A stretch of DNA of 64,000 nt from Bacteroidales bacterium. Its GTDB lineage: Bacteria > Bacteroidota > Bacteroidia > Bacteroidales > P3. The notes below the pieces were generated by a model that did not search any database, was not told the origin of the DNA, and worked only from the letters and a program-made list of their open reading frames with translations. The position numbers were made by a program, and so were the translations under genes. Shown here piece by piece: positions 9,046-17,852 of this stretch. Each line of letters starts with the position of its first letter. The stretch's first letter is position 1. The stretch lies in NCBI GenBank assembly GCA_017960475.1, contig JAGCZH010000006.1, positions 62,001-126,000 of the forward strand, read 5' to 3'.

Positions 9046-9686
9046 CGCTTAAGATCTATTATTGTTTGCTGAGGATTCTCCGACTTGAAGACAGCATTGC
9101 CGGCGACAAGCACATCGGCACCGGCATCGAAAAGCAATGGCGCGTTGGTTGTGTTGACACCTCCGTCGACCTCTATCAGGCAATCAGGATTTTTGCGCTG
9201 ACACAAGTCGCGTAACTGGCGCACTTTATTGACAGTGTTCTCTATGAACTTCTGTCCGCCGAAGCCTGGGTTGACAGACATAAGAAGCACCACGTCGCAG
9301 ATTTGCACGGAGTCCTCAAGGAGCATAACAGGGGTATGTGGGTTGAGAACCACACCGCATTTCATGCCGGCATCCTTGATGGCGTGAAGTGTGCGGTCGA
9401 GATGGGTACAAGCCTCGTAATGGACAGTAAGAATATCCGCGCCAGCGTCACGAAAATCGGCGACATAACGGCCTGGATCCATAATCATAAGATGTACATC
9501 GAGAGGCTTGCGGGCATGTTTCTTTATATGTTTCACGACAGGCTGTCCGAATGAGATGTTAGGGACAAAGATGCCGTCCATAACGTCGACATGAAGCCAG
9601 TCGCATTGGCTCTGGTTCAACATCTCTATATCACGCTGCAAGTTGCCGAAATCGGCAGAAAGCAGTGAAGGAGAAATCATTTTCAT
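9042..9686 (-). CDS. rpe: Ribulose-phosphate 3-epimerase
   Basis: A 214-residue TIM-barrel enzyme that interconverts ribulose 5-phosphate and xylulose 5-phosphate in the pentose phosphate pathway. Diagnostic pieces are the N-terminal SPSLLSADF, the metal-binding HVDVMDG, the DVHLMI strand, VNPGFGGQKF and the phosphate-binding VDGGVN followed by GADVLVAGNAVF. Length is standard. It is upstream of, and overlaps by 4 bases with, the rRNA methyltransferase gene, and 19 bases downstream of the YitT-family gene, so all three are probably one transcript. Confidence 0.96.
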   Translation of the reverse strand: MKMISPSLLSADFGNLQRDIEMLNQSQCDWLHVDVMDGIFVPNISFGQPVVKHIKKHARKPLDVHLMIMDPGRYVADFRDAGADILTVHYEACTHLDRTLHAIKDAGMKCGVVLNPHTPVMLLEDSVQICDVVLLMSVNPGFGGQKFIENTVNKVRQLRDLCQRKNPDCLIEVDGGVNTTNAPLLFDAGADVLVAGNAVFKSENPQQTIIDLKR

Positions 9687-9705
9687 TGGGAGAGGTATAA
9701 AGGGA

Positions 9706-10593
9706 TTACATTTTTATTTTTTCAAAATTGCGACCATAGACGCCCTGGGTCTTCGACACCGAGATGAAGGCATCTTCGTCAATGCGGTGTATCACATGCA
9801 TGACATTGCTTTTGTCGGTTTTGTGAGCCATGACAATGAGCACCTTGGTTGGCTGATGACTGTATCCGCCCTCACCGTCGAGAAGGGTGACACCACGACC
9901 TATCTCTGAGGTGATTGCCTCGCCAATCTCTTTGCTTTTGGACGAGAATACGATGATCTGGTACGACTGTTTGTTACCGTCAAGCACCATATCGAGGACA
10001 TAGGTCATTGTCACCATGACAACATAGCCGAAAATGACATTCTCAATCTCGTGAGAAACAAAGTAAGAGCAGCCGATAATGACAATGTCAAGGTACATGA
10101 TCACCTTGCCTGGCGAGACATTATAGAACTTGGATAAAATCAAGGCGATGATATCGGTGCCGCCGCTGTTGCCGCCCATCGAGAAAGCCAACCCTATACC
10201 GCCGCCGCACATAGCGCCGCCAATGATGGCGCACATGAAACCGCCGAATTCCTCGACAGCGAAAAGTCTTTCCACATGAAGGACCTCTTGCCAAAGGATA
10301 AAGAATGCCGACGACATAACGATACCGAAAATGGTGTTGGCTCCGAATTTAGAGCCTAGTATTTTAAACCCTATCAGCACAAGTATAGAATTGATAATGA
10401 AATTGATGATACCGATAGGTATTTTGTCAAGACCTGCGGCATAGTGCAGCACCGAGGAGATACCGCTGACACCACCACCGACTATTTCGGCAGGCAACAT
10501 AAAAGCCGCCCATGCAAAGGTGTAAACAGCTATTCCAAACGTGATAATCACGTATGAAAGAATCAACTTTGATTTGTTTTCAAAAATATGCAT
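9706..10593 (-). CDS. YitT family membrane protein (DUF161/DUF2179)
   Basis: A 295-residue inner-membrane protein with about five or six hydrophobic helices in the first 200 residues (for example YVIITFGIAVYTFAWAAFML) and a cytosolic C-terminal DUF2179 domain of about 90 residues. The GGGVSGISSVLHYA and SMGGNSGGTDIIALIL segments are hallmarks of YitT. Family function is not established; transport or small-molecule sensing has been suggested. It is the first gene of a minus-strand group with rpe and the rRNA methyltransferase. The upstream gap (10594-10755) holds many TTAAAGG-type short repeats. Confidence 0.88.
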   Translation of the reverse strand: MHIFENKSKLILSYVIITFGIAVYTFAWAAFMLPAEIVGGGVSGISSVLHYAAGLDKIPIGIINFIINSILVLIGFKILGSKFGANTIFGIVMSSAFFILWQEVLHVERLFAVEEFGGFMCAIIGGAMCGGGIGLAFSMGGNSGGTDIIALILSKFYNVSPGKVIMYLDIVIIGCSYFVSHEIENVIFGYVVMVTMTYVLDMVLDGNKQSYQIIVFSSKSKEIGEAITSEIGRGVTLLDGEGGYSHQPTKVLIVMAHKTDKSNVMHVIHRIDEDAFISVSKTQGVYGRNFEKIKM

Positions 10594-10745
10594 TTTTTAT
10601 AATGGGTTTGAAAGGTTGAAAGGTTTAAAAGTTGAAAAGTTTAAAGGTTTAAAGGTTAAAAAAGGGGTTATAAGGTTCGAATTATTAGCAAATAAAGAAA
10701 ATATGAGTTATGAGACATCTTTAAACGTTAAACGAAAAACGTAAA
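10594..10745. repeat. AT-rich region of degenerate TTTAAAGG repeats
   Basis: The gap between the YggS and YitT genes is filled by short words such as GGTTTAAAAG, GAAAAGTTTAAAGG and GTTAAACG in tandem. The end nearest the YggS gene (10711-10733) reads, on the minus strand, TTAACGTTTAAAGATGTCT, which resembles the two ends of the 128-bp intergenic repeat joined together. No gene is seen. Related AT-rich words recur at 7100-7145, 11505-11530, 16621-16720, 17821-17925 and 47701-47740. Confidence 0.5.
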
Positions 10746-10755
10746 ACACAAAAAA

Positions 10756-11427
10756 TCAAACATTATAATTTCGGGGACCGAAGATTGATGATCCTACACG
10801 CACCAAAGTGGCACCTTCCTCTATTGCGATGGGATAGTCATGACTCATACCCATTGAAATCTCACGGAAATGGTCCTGACCTTCGAAATAACGACGCTTC
10901 AAATCCTCAAAAATATTGCGAAGGTTAGCGAACTCATGGCGAACCAACGTCATATCGTCGGTATTGGTAGCCATTCCCATAACGCCGCAAAAACGAACAT
11001 TATTCATAGACTTGTATTCCGGCGAGTTGAGCAACGCATCGGCTTCTGACATATCGAGGCCGAATTTCGTCTCCTCCGAAGCAATATGGAACTGCAGTAG
11101 ACAGTCGATTACTCGGTTGTTTTTCAACGCCTCTTTATTGACGACCTCAAGTAGTTGAAGAGAGTCAATACTATGAATCAAAGTCACAAACGGGGCTATG
11201 TATTTAACCTTGTTTGTCTGCAGATGCCCAATGAAATGCCATTGTATATCCTGTGGCAAGACGGCATGCTTGTCGCGCATTTCCAACGCTTTGTTCTCTC
11301 CAAAGAGCCGTTGTCCAGCATCGTAGGCCTCCTGCAAAAGCTCGACGGGCTTGGTCTTTGAAACGGCAATCAAGCGAGTCGGCTCAGGCACTGTCGCTGC
11401 TATTTTAACAAGATTTTCTCTTACCAT
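10756..11427 (-). CDS. YggS family pyridoxal phosphate homeostasis protein
   Basis: A 223-residue PLP-binding protein (PLPBP/YggS) with an alanine racemase-like barrel; it keeps PLP and amino-acid pools balanced and has no firm catalytic role. PLP lysine is Lys24 in IAVSKTKP. Other family marks are FGENKALEM, WHFIGHLQTNK, the central HIASEETKFGLD and the C-terminal MGMSHDYPIAIEEGATLVRV. The reading frame is open from 11460, but the first eleven codons are AT-rich and unlike the family, so I chose the internal ATG at 11427 (MVRENLVKI). Confidence 0.92.
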   Translation of the reverse strand: MVRENLVKIAATVPEPTRLIAVSKTKPVELLQEAYDAGQRLFGENKALEMRDKHAVLPQDIQWHFIGHLQTNKVKYIAPFVTLIHSIDSLQLLEVVNKEALKNNRVIDCLLQFHIASEETKFGLDMSEADALLNSPEYKSMNNVRFCGVMGMATNTDDMTLVRHEFANLRNIFEDLKRRYFEGQDHFREISMGMSHDYPIAIEEGATLVRVGSSIFGPRNYNV

Positions 11428-11640
11428 TCTATTGTTAATAAAAAATTGAGAATTATACATTTAATAAAATCCAATCACTCACTTACCTCACCCACCAGGA
11501 CAATTCATCCATTTAAACCTTTTAATCCCTTAAAACCCATTTCACTCTTTTTAACGCCACATTTCAACATATATTTTTTTAGATACAATATTTTTTTTCA
11601 CTTTTACGTTATCCCAAAGTATTTTCAAGCATAACCGTCC

Positions 11641-13545
11641 ATGAAAGTATGCATCGCCGAGAAGCCCAGTGTGGCACGAGAAATAGCCAAGATACTTGGA
11701 GCCAACACCTCACACGAGGGATACCTTGAGGGTAATGGTTACCAAGTGACTTGGACTTTCGGCCATTTGTGTACTTTGAAAGAGCCCCATGACTACACCG
11801 ACATGTGGAAACCTTGGGCCATCAGCAGGCTTCCTATGATACCACCTAGATTTGGAATCAAACTCATCCCCAACGAAGGATATGAGAAACAGTTCCATAT
11901 CATAGAGAAACTCATGCAGAACGCCGAAGAGATCATAAACTGCGGCGATGCCGGCCAAGAGGGCGAACTGATACAACGATGGGTGATGCAGAAAGCCTCG
12001 GCGCACTGCCCCGTGCAGCGGCTTTGGGTCTCTTCCCTGACCGAAGAGGCTATAAAAGAAGGCTTCCGCAACCTTAAGCCTCAAAGCGAATACCAGTCGC
12101 TATACGAAGCAGGTCTTTGCCGAGCTATCGGCGACTGGCTGCTAGGAATGAACGCCACACGCCTGTATACCCTCAAATACCGCACAAAACAAGGTCAGGT
12201 GCTTTCCATCGGACGAGTACAGACTCCCACTCTGGCTCTGATTGTCAAACGGCAACAAGAGATACAGAACTTTGTGCCTGAACAATACTGGGTACTCTCG
12301 ACAATCTACCGCGACACTCTTTTCACTCTGCAAGGCAATGACAACGAGGAGGATGGCGACGAGGGTAAAGCCACCAAAAACCAACGAGGTCGTATAACCA
12401 ATGAGGAAGAGGGGCGCAAAGCGCTGGAATCCATCAAAGGACAAGACTTCGAAGTCACCTCCGTGGCAAAGAAAAACGGCAGCGAAGCCGCACCCCGCCT
12501 TTTCGACCTCACCAGCCTCCAGGTCGAGTGCAATAAAAAATTCAGCTTCTCCGCCGACGAGACCTTGAGATACATCCAAAGCCTGTACGAGAAAAAATTA
12601 ACCACATACCCTCGTGTCGACACCACATTCCTCAGCGAAGACATTTATCCCAAATGTCCCACTATTCTGCAAGGGTTGCTCCCCTACTCTTCCTTGACAA
12701 CCCCATTGTTGGGCAAAAAACTACCAAAAAGCAAGAAAGTGTTCGACAACAGCAAGGTCACCGACCACCATGCAATCATACCCACAGGTGTCAACCCTTC
12801 AAATGGAGACTTGACACTCAACGAGAAACGTGTTTTCGACCTTGTCGCACGACATTTCATCGCCGTTTTCTACCCCGACTGCAAGATAGCCACCACCACC
12901 GTCAGCGGTCGTGTGGAAACCAAAGCCGAGAAGGGCAGCAAAAAAGAGAAACTCACTTTCAAAGCCAGCGGGAAACAGGTCACCGACCCTGGCTGGCGCG
13001 TGTGCTTCGGTCATTGGGTTGAAGACAACGACGGATGGCACTTGGAGAAAAAGGCCGTACGTGACGACGACAGCGAGAAAGAGGAGAAAAAGGAAGACGA
13101 CAAAATGATGCCAGCCTTTGTGAAAGGCGAGCATGGACCCCATTCGCCCACATTGACAGAGAAATGGACCACTCCTCCAAAGCCCTACACCGAAGCCACC
13201 CTGCTTAGAGCCATGGAGACGGCAGGACGTTTTGTGGACAACGATGAGTTGCGCGACGCTATGAAAGAGAACGGAATAGGAAGGCCTTCGACACGAGCGG
13301 CAATAATCGAGACTCTGTTCAAACGCGGATATATTCAGAAAAACAGGAAATCACTCTCTGCCACAGAAACAGGAGTTGCACTTATAGGTCTCATCCACGA
13401 AGAGCTGCTCAAAAGCGCCGAACTCACTGGACAGTGGGAGAAAAAACTGCGCGAGATTGAGGCTCACCGCTACGACGCAAAACAATTCATCGAGGAACTG
13501 AAACAAATGGTGACGCAAATTGTCCAAGATGTCATGCGACGTTAA
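11641..13545 (+). CDS. topB: DNA topoisomerase III (type IA)
   Basis: A 634-residue type IA topoisomerase that passes and decatenates single strands. An N-terminal Toprim domain begins with VCIAEKPSVAREIA and holds a DAGQEGE acidic motif (family form DADREGE). The catalytic tyrosine is near 323 in TTYPRVDTTFL; the usual RTDS is RVDT here. The C-terminal catalytic domain carries NGIGRPSTRAAIIE and ends in the LKQMV segment. No zinc fingers are seen, as usual for TopB. A charged insertion (EKEEKKEDDKMM) lies near 480-490. TopB copies in Bacteroidota are often carried by mobile elements, but nothing of that sort surrounds this one, so it is probably the chromosomal copy. Confidence 0.94.
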   Translation: MKVCIAEKPSVAREIAKILGANTSHEGYLEGNGYQVTWTFGHLCTLKEPHDYTDMWKPWAISRLPMIPPRFGIKLIPNEGYEKQFHIIEKLMQNAEEIINCGDAGQEGELIQRWVMQKASAHCPVQRLWVSSLTEEAIKEGFRNLKPQSEYQSLYEAGLCRAIGDWLLGMNATRLYTLKYRTKQGQVLSIGRVQTPTLALIVKRQQEIQNFVPEQYWVLSTIYRDTLFTLQGNDNEEDGDEGKATKNQRGRITNEEEGRKALESIKGQDFEVTSVAKKNGSEAAPRLFDLTSLQVECNKKFSFSADETLRYIQSLYEKKLTTYPRVDTTFLSEDIYPKCPTILQGLLPYSSLTTPLLGKKLPKSKKVFDNSKVTDHHAIIPTGVNPSNGDLTLNEKRVFDLVARHFIAVFYPDCKIATTTVSGRVETKAEKGSKKEKLTFKASGKQVTDPGWRVCFGHWVEDNDGWHLEKKAVRDDDSEKEEKKEDDKMMPAFVKGEHGPHSPTLTEKWTTPPKPYTEATLLRAMETAGRFVDNDELRDAMKENGIGRPSTRAAIIETLFKRGYIQKNRKSLSATETGVALIGLIHEELLKSAELTGQWEKKLREIEAHRYDAKQFIEELKQMVTQIVQDVMRR

Positions 13546-13611
13546 CAGCGCAAACAAACCAATCTCAACACTATATTTATAAACTCTTTTGAAATAAAAA
13601 ACACAATCAAT

Positions 13612-14112
13612 ATGAAAAAAATCAAACTCTTAACAGTTTTGGCAGTTGCAAGCATAGCTCTTTCAGGATGTACCAAAGAGTATATCACAGAAGAGGTCAC
13701 GCACCAACACACCTACTATGGCTCGCAGGTCAGCACCTATGTCTACACCATCACACCCTCACAATGGCTAAGAAACGAGGGGAATTTGAACCCCGGAGGC
13801 TACAACTACCTCTATGCCACATTTCAGAACTCCGACATCACAGCCAATGTGGTAAACAACGGCTCGGTGACAGCAGACGTATACCTAATCTACAACGAAC
13901 AACTAAACTTGGGTTCCTGGAATCCCCTGCCATACGTATACCCATTGGAGGTTAACACAGACAATGGCATCATTGTCGTACCCGAGAACATTCGTTTTGA
14001 ATGGAACGAGAACGAAGTGACTTTCATTATCCAAGACCTTGACGGCTACGATCCCGAGGATATGATCAGTAATCTGACTGTCCGTGTAACTGTAACACGC
14101 AATATTCTATAA
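13612..14112 (+). CDS. Small hypothetical lipoprotein
   Basis: A 166-residue protein with a lipoprotein signal (MKKIKLLTVLAVASIALSGC; lipobox LSGC, mature Cys20), so it is exported and lipid-anchored. The mature part is rich in Tyr, Asn and Val and begins TKEYITEEVTHQHTYYGSQV. I do not recognise a domain. Similar short lipoproteins of Bacteroidales contain an IG-like sandwich; the pattern of alternating hydrophobic strands is compatible. It starts 66 bases after topB and ends 3 bases before nfo, so it probably shares a transcript with nfo. Confidence 0.75.
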   Translation: MKKIKLLTVLAVASIALSGCTKEYITEEVTHQHTYYGSQVSTYVYTITPSQWLRNEGNLNPGGYNYLYATFQNSDITANVVNNGSVTADVYLIYNEQLNLGSWNPLPYVYPLEVNTDNGIIVVPENIRFEWNENEVTFIIQDLDGYDPEDMISNLTVRVTVTRNIL

Positions 14113-14115
14113 AAA

Positions 14116-14961
14116 ATGACAAAATATATCGGAGCCCATGTCAGTGCCTCAGGGGGCGTAGGCAACGCCATCCTCAACGCCGAAGCCATTGGTGCCACTG
14201 CCTTTGCCCTCTTTACCCGCAACCAAAGAAGCTGGGTTAGCAAACCACTACAACAACTTGAGATAGATGGCTTTAAAGCACTACTCCTTGAGCGTGGCTT
14301 TAAACCAGAATATGTGTTGCCTCACGACAGCTATCTCATCAATCTGGGTTCTCCCGACGAGGAGACTTTGCAAAAAAGCAGAGCGGCATTCTTCGACGAG
14401 ATGTACCGAGCCCAGCTGCTGGGTCTGAAAATGCTCAACTTCCATCCTGGCAGCCACCTCAACCGCATAAGCGAAGAGGCCTGCCTCGATCAAATAGCCA
14501 AAGAGGTGAACCTTGCATTGTCCAAAACCGAAGGGGTATCTGCCATCATCGAGAACACAGCGGGACAAGGCAGCAACCTGGGGTGGCGTTTCGAACATAT
14601 AGCCCGAATAATCGAAGGCATTGACGACAAAAGCCGTGTGGGTGTATGCATCGACACCTGCCACACAATAGCGGCAGGATACGATTTGTCGACAGAAATG
14701 GGATATCAATTCTGTTTTGAGGAATTCGATAGAATTATTGGAGCTCAATATCTTAAAGCCATTCACTTAAATGACAGCAAGAAGGGATGCGGAAGTCATG
14801 TCGACCGACACGAGGTGCTTGGTGAAGGAACTCTGGGCAAGGAGTTCTTTGTTCGCTTCATGAACGACAGCCGCTTCGACAACATCCCTATCGTCCTCGA
14901 GACCCCCGACCCAATGAGATGGAGCGATGAAATAAAATGGCTGCATAGCCTACTAAAATAA
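14116..14961 (+). CDS. nfo: Endonuclease IV (AP endonuclease)
   Basis: A 281-residue TIM-barrel nuclease with a trinuclear zinc site that nicks DNA at abasic sites in base excision repair. Family motifs are in order: GAHVSASGGV at the N-terminus, FTRNQRSW, HDSYLINLGSP, NFHPGSHL, ENTAGQGSNLG, CIDTCHTIAAGYD, LNDSKKGCGSHVDRH and ETPD. All metal-binding His, Asp and Glu residues seen in E. coli Nfo have counterparts here. Starts 3 bases after the lipoprotein gene; the LolA-like gene follows after 21 bases. Confidence 0.96.
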   Translation: MTKYIGAHVSASGGVGNAILNAEAIGATAFALFTRNQRSWVSKPLQQLEIDGFKALLLERGFKPEYVLPHDSYLINLGSPDEETLQKSRAAFFDEMYRAQLLGLKMLNFHPGSHLNRISEEACLDQIAKEVNLALSKTEGVSAIIENTAGQGSNLGWRFEHIARIIEGIDDKSRVGVCIDTCHTIAAGYDLSTEMGYQFCFEEFDRIIGAQYLKAIHLNDSKKGCGSHVDRHEVLGEGTLGKEFFVRFMNDSRFDNIPIVLETPDPMRWSDEIKWLHSLLK

Positions 14962-14982
14962 TAGAATAGAATTATTCTCAAA

Positions 14983-15636
14983 ATGAAAAAAATAACGCTA
15001 TTATTGCTTGCATTGACAACAGTATTCTTTGCAAATGCACAAATAACACACACCTCCAAAGGTCAAGTGGATCAGAACGCCGAAAAGTATCTGAAAAAAG
15101 CCCACGACAAAATCAACGGCGGCGGTGTGTCGTTCATGGTAACTATGGTCAGCAAGGACAGCGACAAGAAAGAGACCGCCCGACATAAAGCCGATGTGCT
15201 CTATAACAAAGGCAAATACCGCGTAACCTTTGGAAACAACATTATTTACTGCGATGGCATCTCAACATGGCATTGGGACAAAGAGGTCAACGAAGTGGTG
15301 GTCAACAAGGCCAGCACAGCTCAAGACGACCTGATGAATCCCGCAGCCATACTCGCAAACTACAAGAAAAACTTCAACGCCAAGTTCATACGCAAAGAGC
15401 AAAACGGCAATGCCGTCATCGACCTCACCCCAAAGAAAAGCAAAAGTTACTACAAGATACGCCTCATTGTCAACGCAGAGACCGGTGTCATGAACAAGAT
15501 GGAGGTGCACAACTACGACTCTTCCAGCGCCGACTATATTGTCAGCTCCTTCAAGAGCGGAGTGAAAACCAGCGACAAAGACTTCTCGTTCACCAAAAGC
15601 CCCAACGACGGCGTTGAGGTCATAGATATGAGATAA
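14983..15636 (+). CDS. LolA-like outer-membrane lipoprotein carrier protein
   Basis: A 217-residue periplasmic protein with signal peptide MKKITLLLLALTTVFFANA. The body has the LolA/LolB-like fold pattern: an early repeat of Lys-rich helix, GVSFMVTMV strand, YNKGKYRVTFGNNIIYCDGISTWHWDKEVNEV (the hydrophobic-cavity strands), and a C-terminal FKSGVKTSDKDFSF segment. LolA carries lipoproteins from the inner to the outer membrane. In Bacteroidota this family usually lies next to ftsK; here it follows nfo, so it may be a second copy or a related carrier. Confidence 0.8.
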   Translation: MKKITLLLLALTTVFFANAQITHTSKGQVDQNAEKYLKKAHDKINGGGVSFMVTMVSKDSDKKETARHKADVLYNKGKYRVTFGNNIIYCDGISTWHWDKEVNEVVVNKASTAQDDLMNPAAILANYKKNFNAKFIRKEQNGNAVIDLTPKKSKSYYKIRLIVNAETGVMNKMEVHNYDSSSADYIVSSFKSGVKTSDKDFSFTKSPNDGVEVIDMR

Positions 15637-15668
15637 TCGCAAAAATCATAATGGTTACATAGCACCCT

Positions 15669-15703
15669 TAGCGGACTCATAGCGGACTCATAGCGAACTC
15701 ATG
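15669..15703 (+). repeat. 11-bp tandem repeat (AGCGGACTCAT), locus 1
   Basis: Three consecutive units of AGCGGACTCAT, the last changed to AGCGAACTCAT, in the gap after the LolA-like gene. The same unit occurs in tandem at 25927-25952 and 59996-60026, there on the opposite strand. Confidence 0.8.
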
Positions 15704-15764
15704 ACTATAAAACAACAACAGATTAAATAATGGTGAAAAAAAATAAAATGATTCTGAAGTTAAA

Positions 15765-15888
15765 GTGGAAGTAATAGTGGAAGTAAAAATGGACAAATGA
15801 ATATGTATTGTCCTGCGCGCAGCGCATTACTTCCTATTTAACTTCCATCGAAGATTAACTTCCTTTTATTACTTCCCATTGATTTATG
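15765..15888. repeat. Inverted GGAAGTAA-type repeat region upstream of tsaB
   Basis: Two GGAAGTAA units (15768-15786) face four inverted TTACTTCC/AACTTCC units (15826-15882) around a GC-rich centre that includes the perfect palindrome CTGCGCGCAG (15813-15822). The arrangement could fold into a large imperfect hairpin. No gene is seen between 15637 and 15920 apart from this and the 11-bp repeat. Confidence 0.5.
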
Positions 15889-15920
15889 TATAATTTTATT
15901 ATTTCTAATACCCAAAACAA

Positions 15921-16613
15921 TTGTCAATACTACTTATAGAAACAGCCACTCCGATTTGCTCTATTGCATTGGAAGACAGAGGAGTTATAACCATAGAGCG
16001 CCACAGCGACCAACCCAATGCACATTCCTCAAAGCTGGCGGTGTTCATTGACGAGATTCTTAACAGCCACGATTCAGTACGCAAAGAACTTGAAGCCGTG
16101 TGTGTCTCTTCAGGCCCCGGCTCATACACAGGCCTGCGTATTGGTGTAAGCAGCGCCAAAGGCCTATGTTATGCACTGGGAGTACCGCTCATCGCCGTCC
16201 CGACACTACAAAACATGGCCAACCAATTTTTTGAGGAGCACAAGGATTATCAAGGACTCGTGTGCCCAATGATTGACGCACGTCGTATGGAATGTTACAC
16301 AGCTATATATAGCCGCGAGGGCGTGGTGAAAGAGACCTCGGCAGAGGTTATAGAAAGTGGCATTTACGACCAGTGGCTCAACTCCGGAACTGTTACCTTT
16401 ATCGGCGACGGAGCCGAGAAAACCAAACCACTGTTATCGTCACATCCAAACGCACACTACGACAGCGACTTCCGCATATCCGCCTCCGGAATGATGTTAT
16501 CGGCAAGAGAAAAACTTGCCCATGGCGAGATTGAAGACACCGCCTATTTTGAACCATTCTATCTGAAAGATTTTGTGGCCAAAAAATCCGAAGTCCACGG
16601 ATTAAGGAGATAA
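15921..16613 (+). CDS. tsaB: tRNA threonylcarbamoyladenosine biosynthesis protein TsaB
   Basis: A 230-residue ASKHA-fold protein, partner of TsaD in making t6A37 on ANN-decoding tRNAs. Diagnostic pieces are SILLIETATPICSIAL at the N-terminus, SGPGSYTGLRIGVSSAKGLCYALGVP and the MIDARRMECYTA motif. The start is a TTG at 15921: an in-frame stop lies at 15906-15908 and no ATG or GTG comes before the conserved N-terminal strand. Length is typical of the family. Confidence 0.92.
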   Translation: MSILLIETATPICSIALEDRGVITIERHSDQPNAHSSKLAVFIDEILNSHDSVRKELEAVCVSSGPGSYTGLRIGVSSAKGLCYALGVPLIAVPTLQNMANQFFEEHKDYQGLVCPMIDARRMECYTAIYSREGVVKETSAEVIESGIYDQWLNSGTVTFIGDGAEKTKPLLSSHPNAHYDSDFRISASGMMLSAREKLAHGEIEDTAYFEPFYLKDFVAKKSEVHGLRR

Positions 16614-16652
16614 ACATAACCATCCAACCCTTTAAACCTTTAAAATCCTCCA

Positions 16653-16695
16653 CGCACAATCAGCTCTACGCGCTCCACAGGAGCTTGTACCATTT
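16653..16695 (+). repeat. 43-bp hairpin direct repeat, copy 1 (upstream of ABC permease)
   Basis: Begins CGCACAATCAGCT and ends GGAGCTTGTACCATTT; contains a hairpin GCTCC-ACA-GGAGC. It is nearly identical to 17853-17896. It ends 28 bases before the permease ATG. Confidence 0.75.
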
Positions 16696-16723
16696 ATAAC
16701 CTTTTAAACCTTTATAAACCATC

Positions 16724-17800
16724 ATGTTGAATTATATCTGGAAACGGTTTTTATACGGCATCCTTGTTCTCCTGGGTGTTGTCACTCTCGTTTTCTTTCT
16801 ATTCAACATTCTACCTGGCGACCCCGCACGCATGATGCTTGGACAGCGTGCCGACGAGGAGAGCATAAAGATAATCAACCGCGACCTTGGTCGCGACAAA
16901 CCCATTGGCATTCAATACATAGCCTACCTCAACGATCTAGCCCCAATATCGTTCCATAACAATCAAGACAAAGAGAGTTTCTGGTATCTTGACCCAAGCA
17001 AATACAACTACGGCACTCTGTTCAGAATCGGGACAACAAGTGTGGTTATAAAAGCCCCCTACCTACGTCGCTCCTATCAAAGCAAACGCAAAGTCTCGGA
17101 AATAATATCCTCTGCTTTCCCACAAACTGCCGTACTGGCAGTAACAGCGATGACTTTTGCACTTCTGGTGGGGCTACTATTAGGAATCTTCTCAGCTTTG
17201 CACAAAGACACCTGGATTGACCGCATAACCCTGTTGCTTACAACGACAGGAATGGCCCTGCCCTCATTCTTCGCCGCCATCATAATAGCATGGTTCTTCG
17301 CTTACGTGCTATCCGATTGGACCCACCTCAACATGACTGGCAATCTCTACACCGTTGACGATTACGGTTGCGGAGAACACATTAGCCTTCGAAACCTAAT
17401 ACTCCCTGCCCTCACCCTTGGCATACGACCATTATCGGTATTGGTGCAATTAACCAAAAGCTCTCTTCTCGAGGCTCTTTCTCAGGATTATGTACGCACC
17501 GCCCGAGCGAAAGGTATATCCAACCGCCGTGTCATAGTACACCATGCTTTGCGCAACGCCATGAACCCCATAGTCACATCAGCCTCAGGATGGCTGGCAG
17601 GACTGTTAGCTGGCGCCGTCTTTGTGGAGTATGTGTTCGACTGGAAAGGAATGGGCTCCGTCATTGTCGACGCTTTGGAGAAATACGATTTCCCCGTAGT
17701 CATGGGCTCCATTCTATTTATCTGCATACTACTGGTAGTCATCAACATACTGACCGATATATTGTATGGCGTCCTTGATCCGAGAATACGCCTGAAATAA
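16724..17800 (+). CDS. ABC transporter permease, DppB/OppB type
   Basis: A 358-residue inner-membrane protein of the binding-protein-dependent permease family used for peptides or nickel. It has six predicted membrane helices: one at the N-terminus (RFLYGILVLLGVVTLVFFLF), followed by the NILPGDPARMMLG motif, then a group from about 140 to the end. The EAA loop appears as EALSQDYVRTARAKGISNRRV near 248, the site that contacts the ATPase. A GDPAR motif is typical of DppB. The usual neighbours (second permease, ATPases, binding protein) are absent, so it is an orphan here. Identical-type hairpin repeats precede this gene and the next one. Confidence 0.9.
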   Translation: MLNYIWKRFLYGILVLLGVVTLVFFLFNILPGDPARMMLGQRADEESIKIINRDLGRDKPIGIQYIAYLNDLAPISFHNNQDKESFWYLDPSKYNYGTLFRIGTTSVVIKAPYLRRSYQSKRKVSEIISSAFPQTAVLAVTAMTFALLVGLLLGIFSALHKDTWIDRITLLLTTTGMALPSFFAAIIIAWFFAYVLSDWTHLNMTGNLYTVDDYGCGEHISLRNLILPALTLGIRPLSVLVQLTKSSLLEALSQDYVRTARAKGISNRRVIVHHALRNAMNPIVTSASGWLAGLLAGAVFVEYVFDWKGMGSVIVDALEKYDFPVVMGSILFICILLVVINILTDILYGVLDPRIRLK

Positions 17801-17852
17801 AAAAGGTAACAATCAGCCCTCCGCAAAACATTTAAAACCTAGGAATTTTCCC

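Noticed and set aside
15669..15703. Tandem 11-bp units considered as a CRISPR array
   Set aside because: Units abut with no spacers and are too short; no cas genes in the window.
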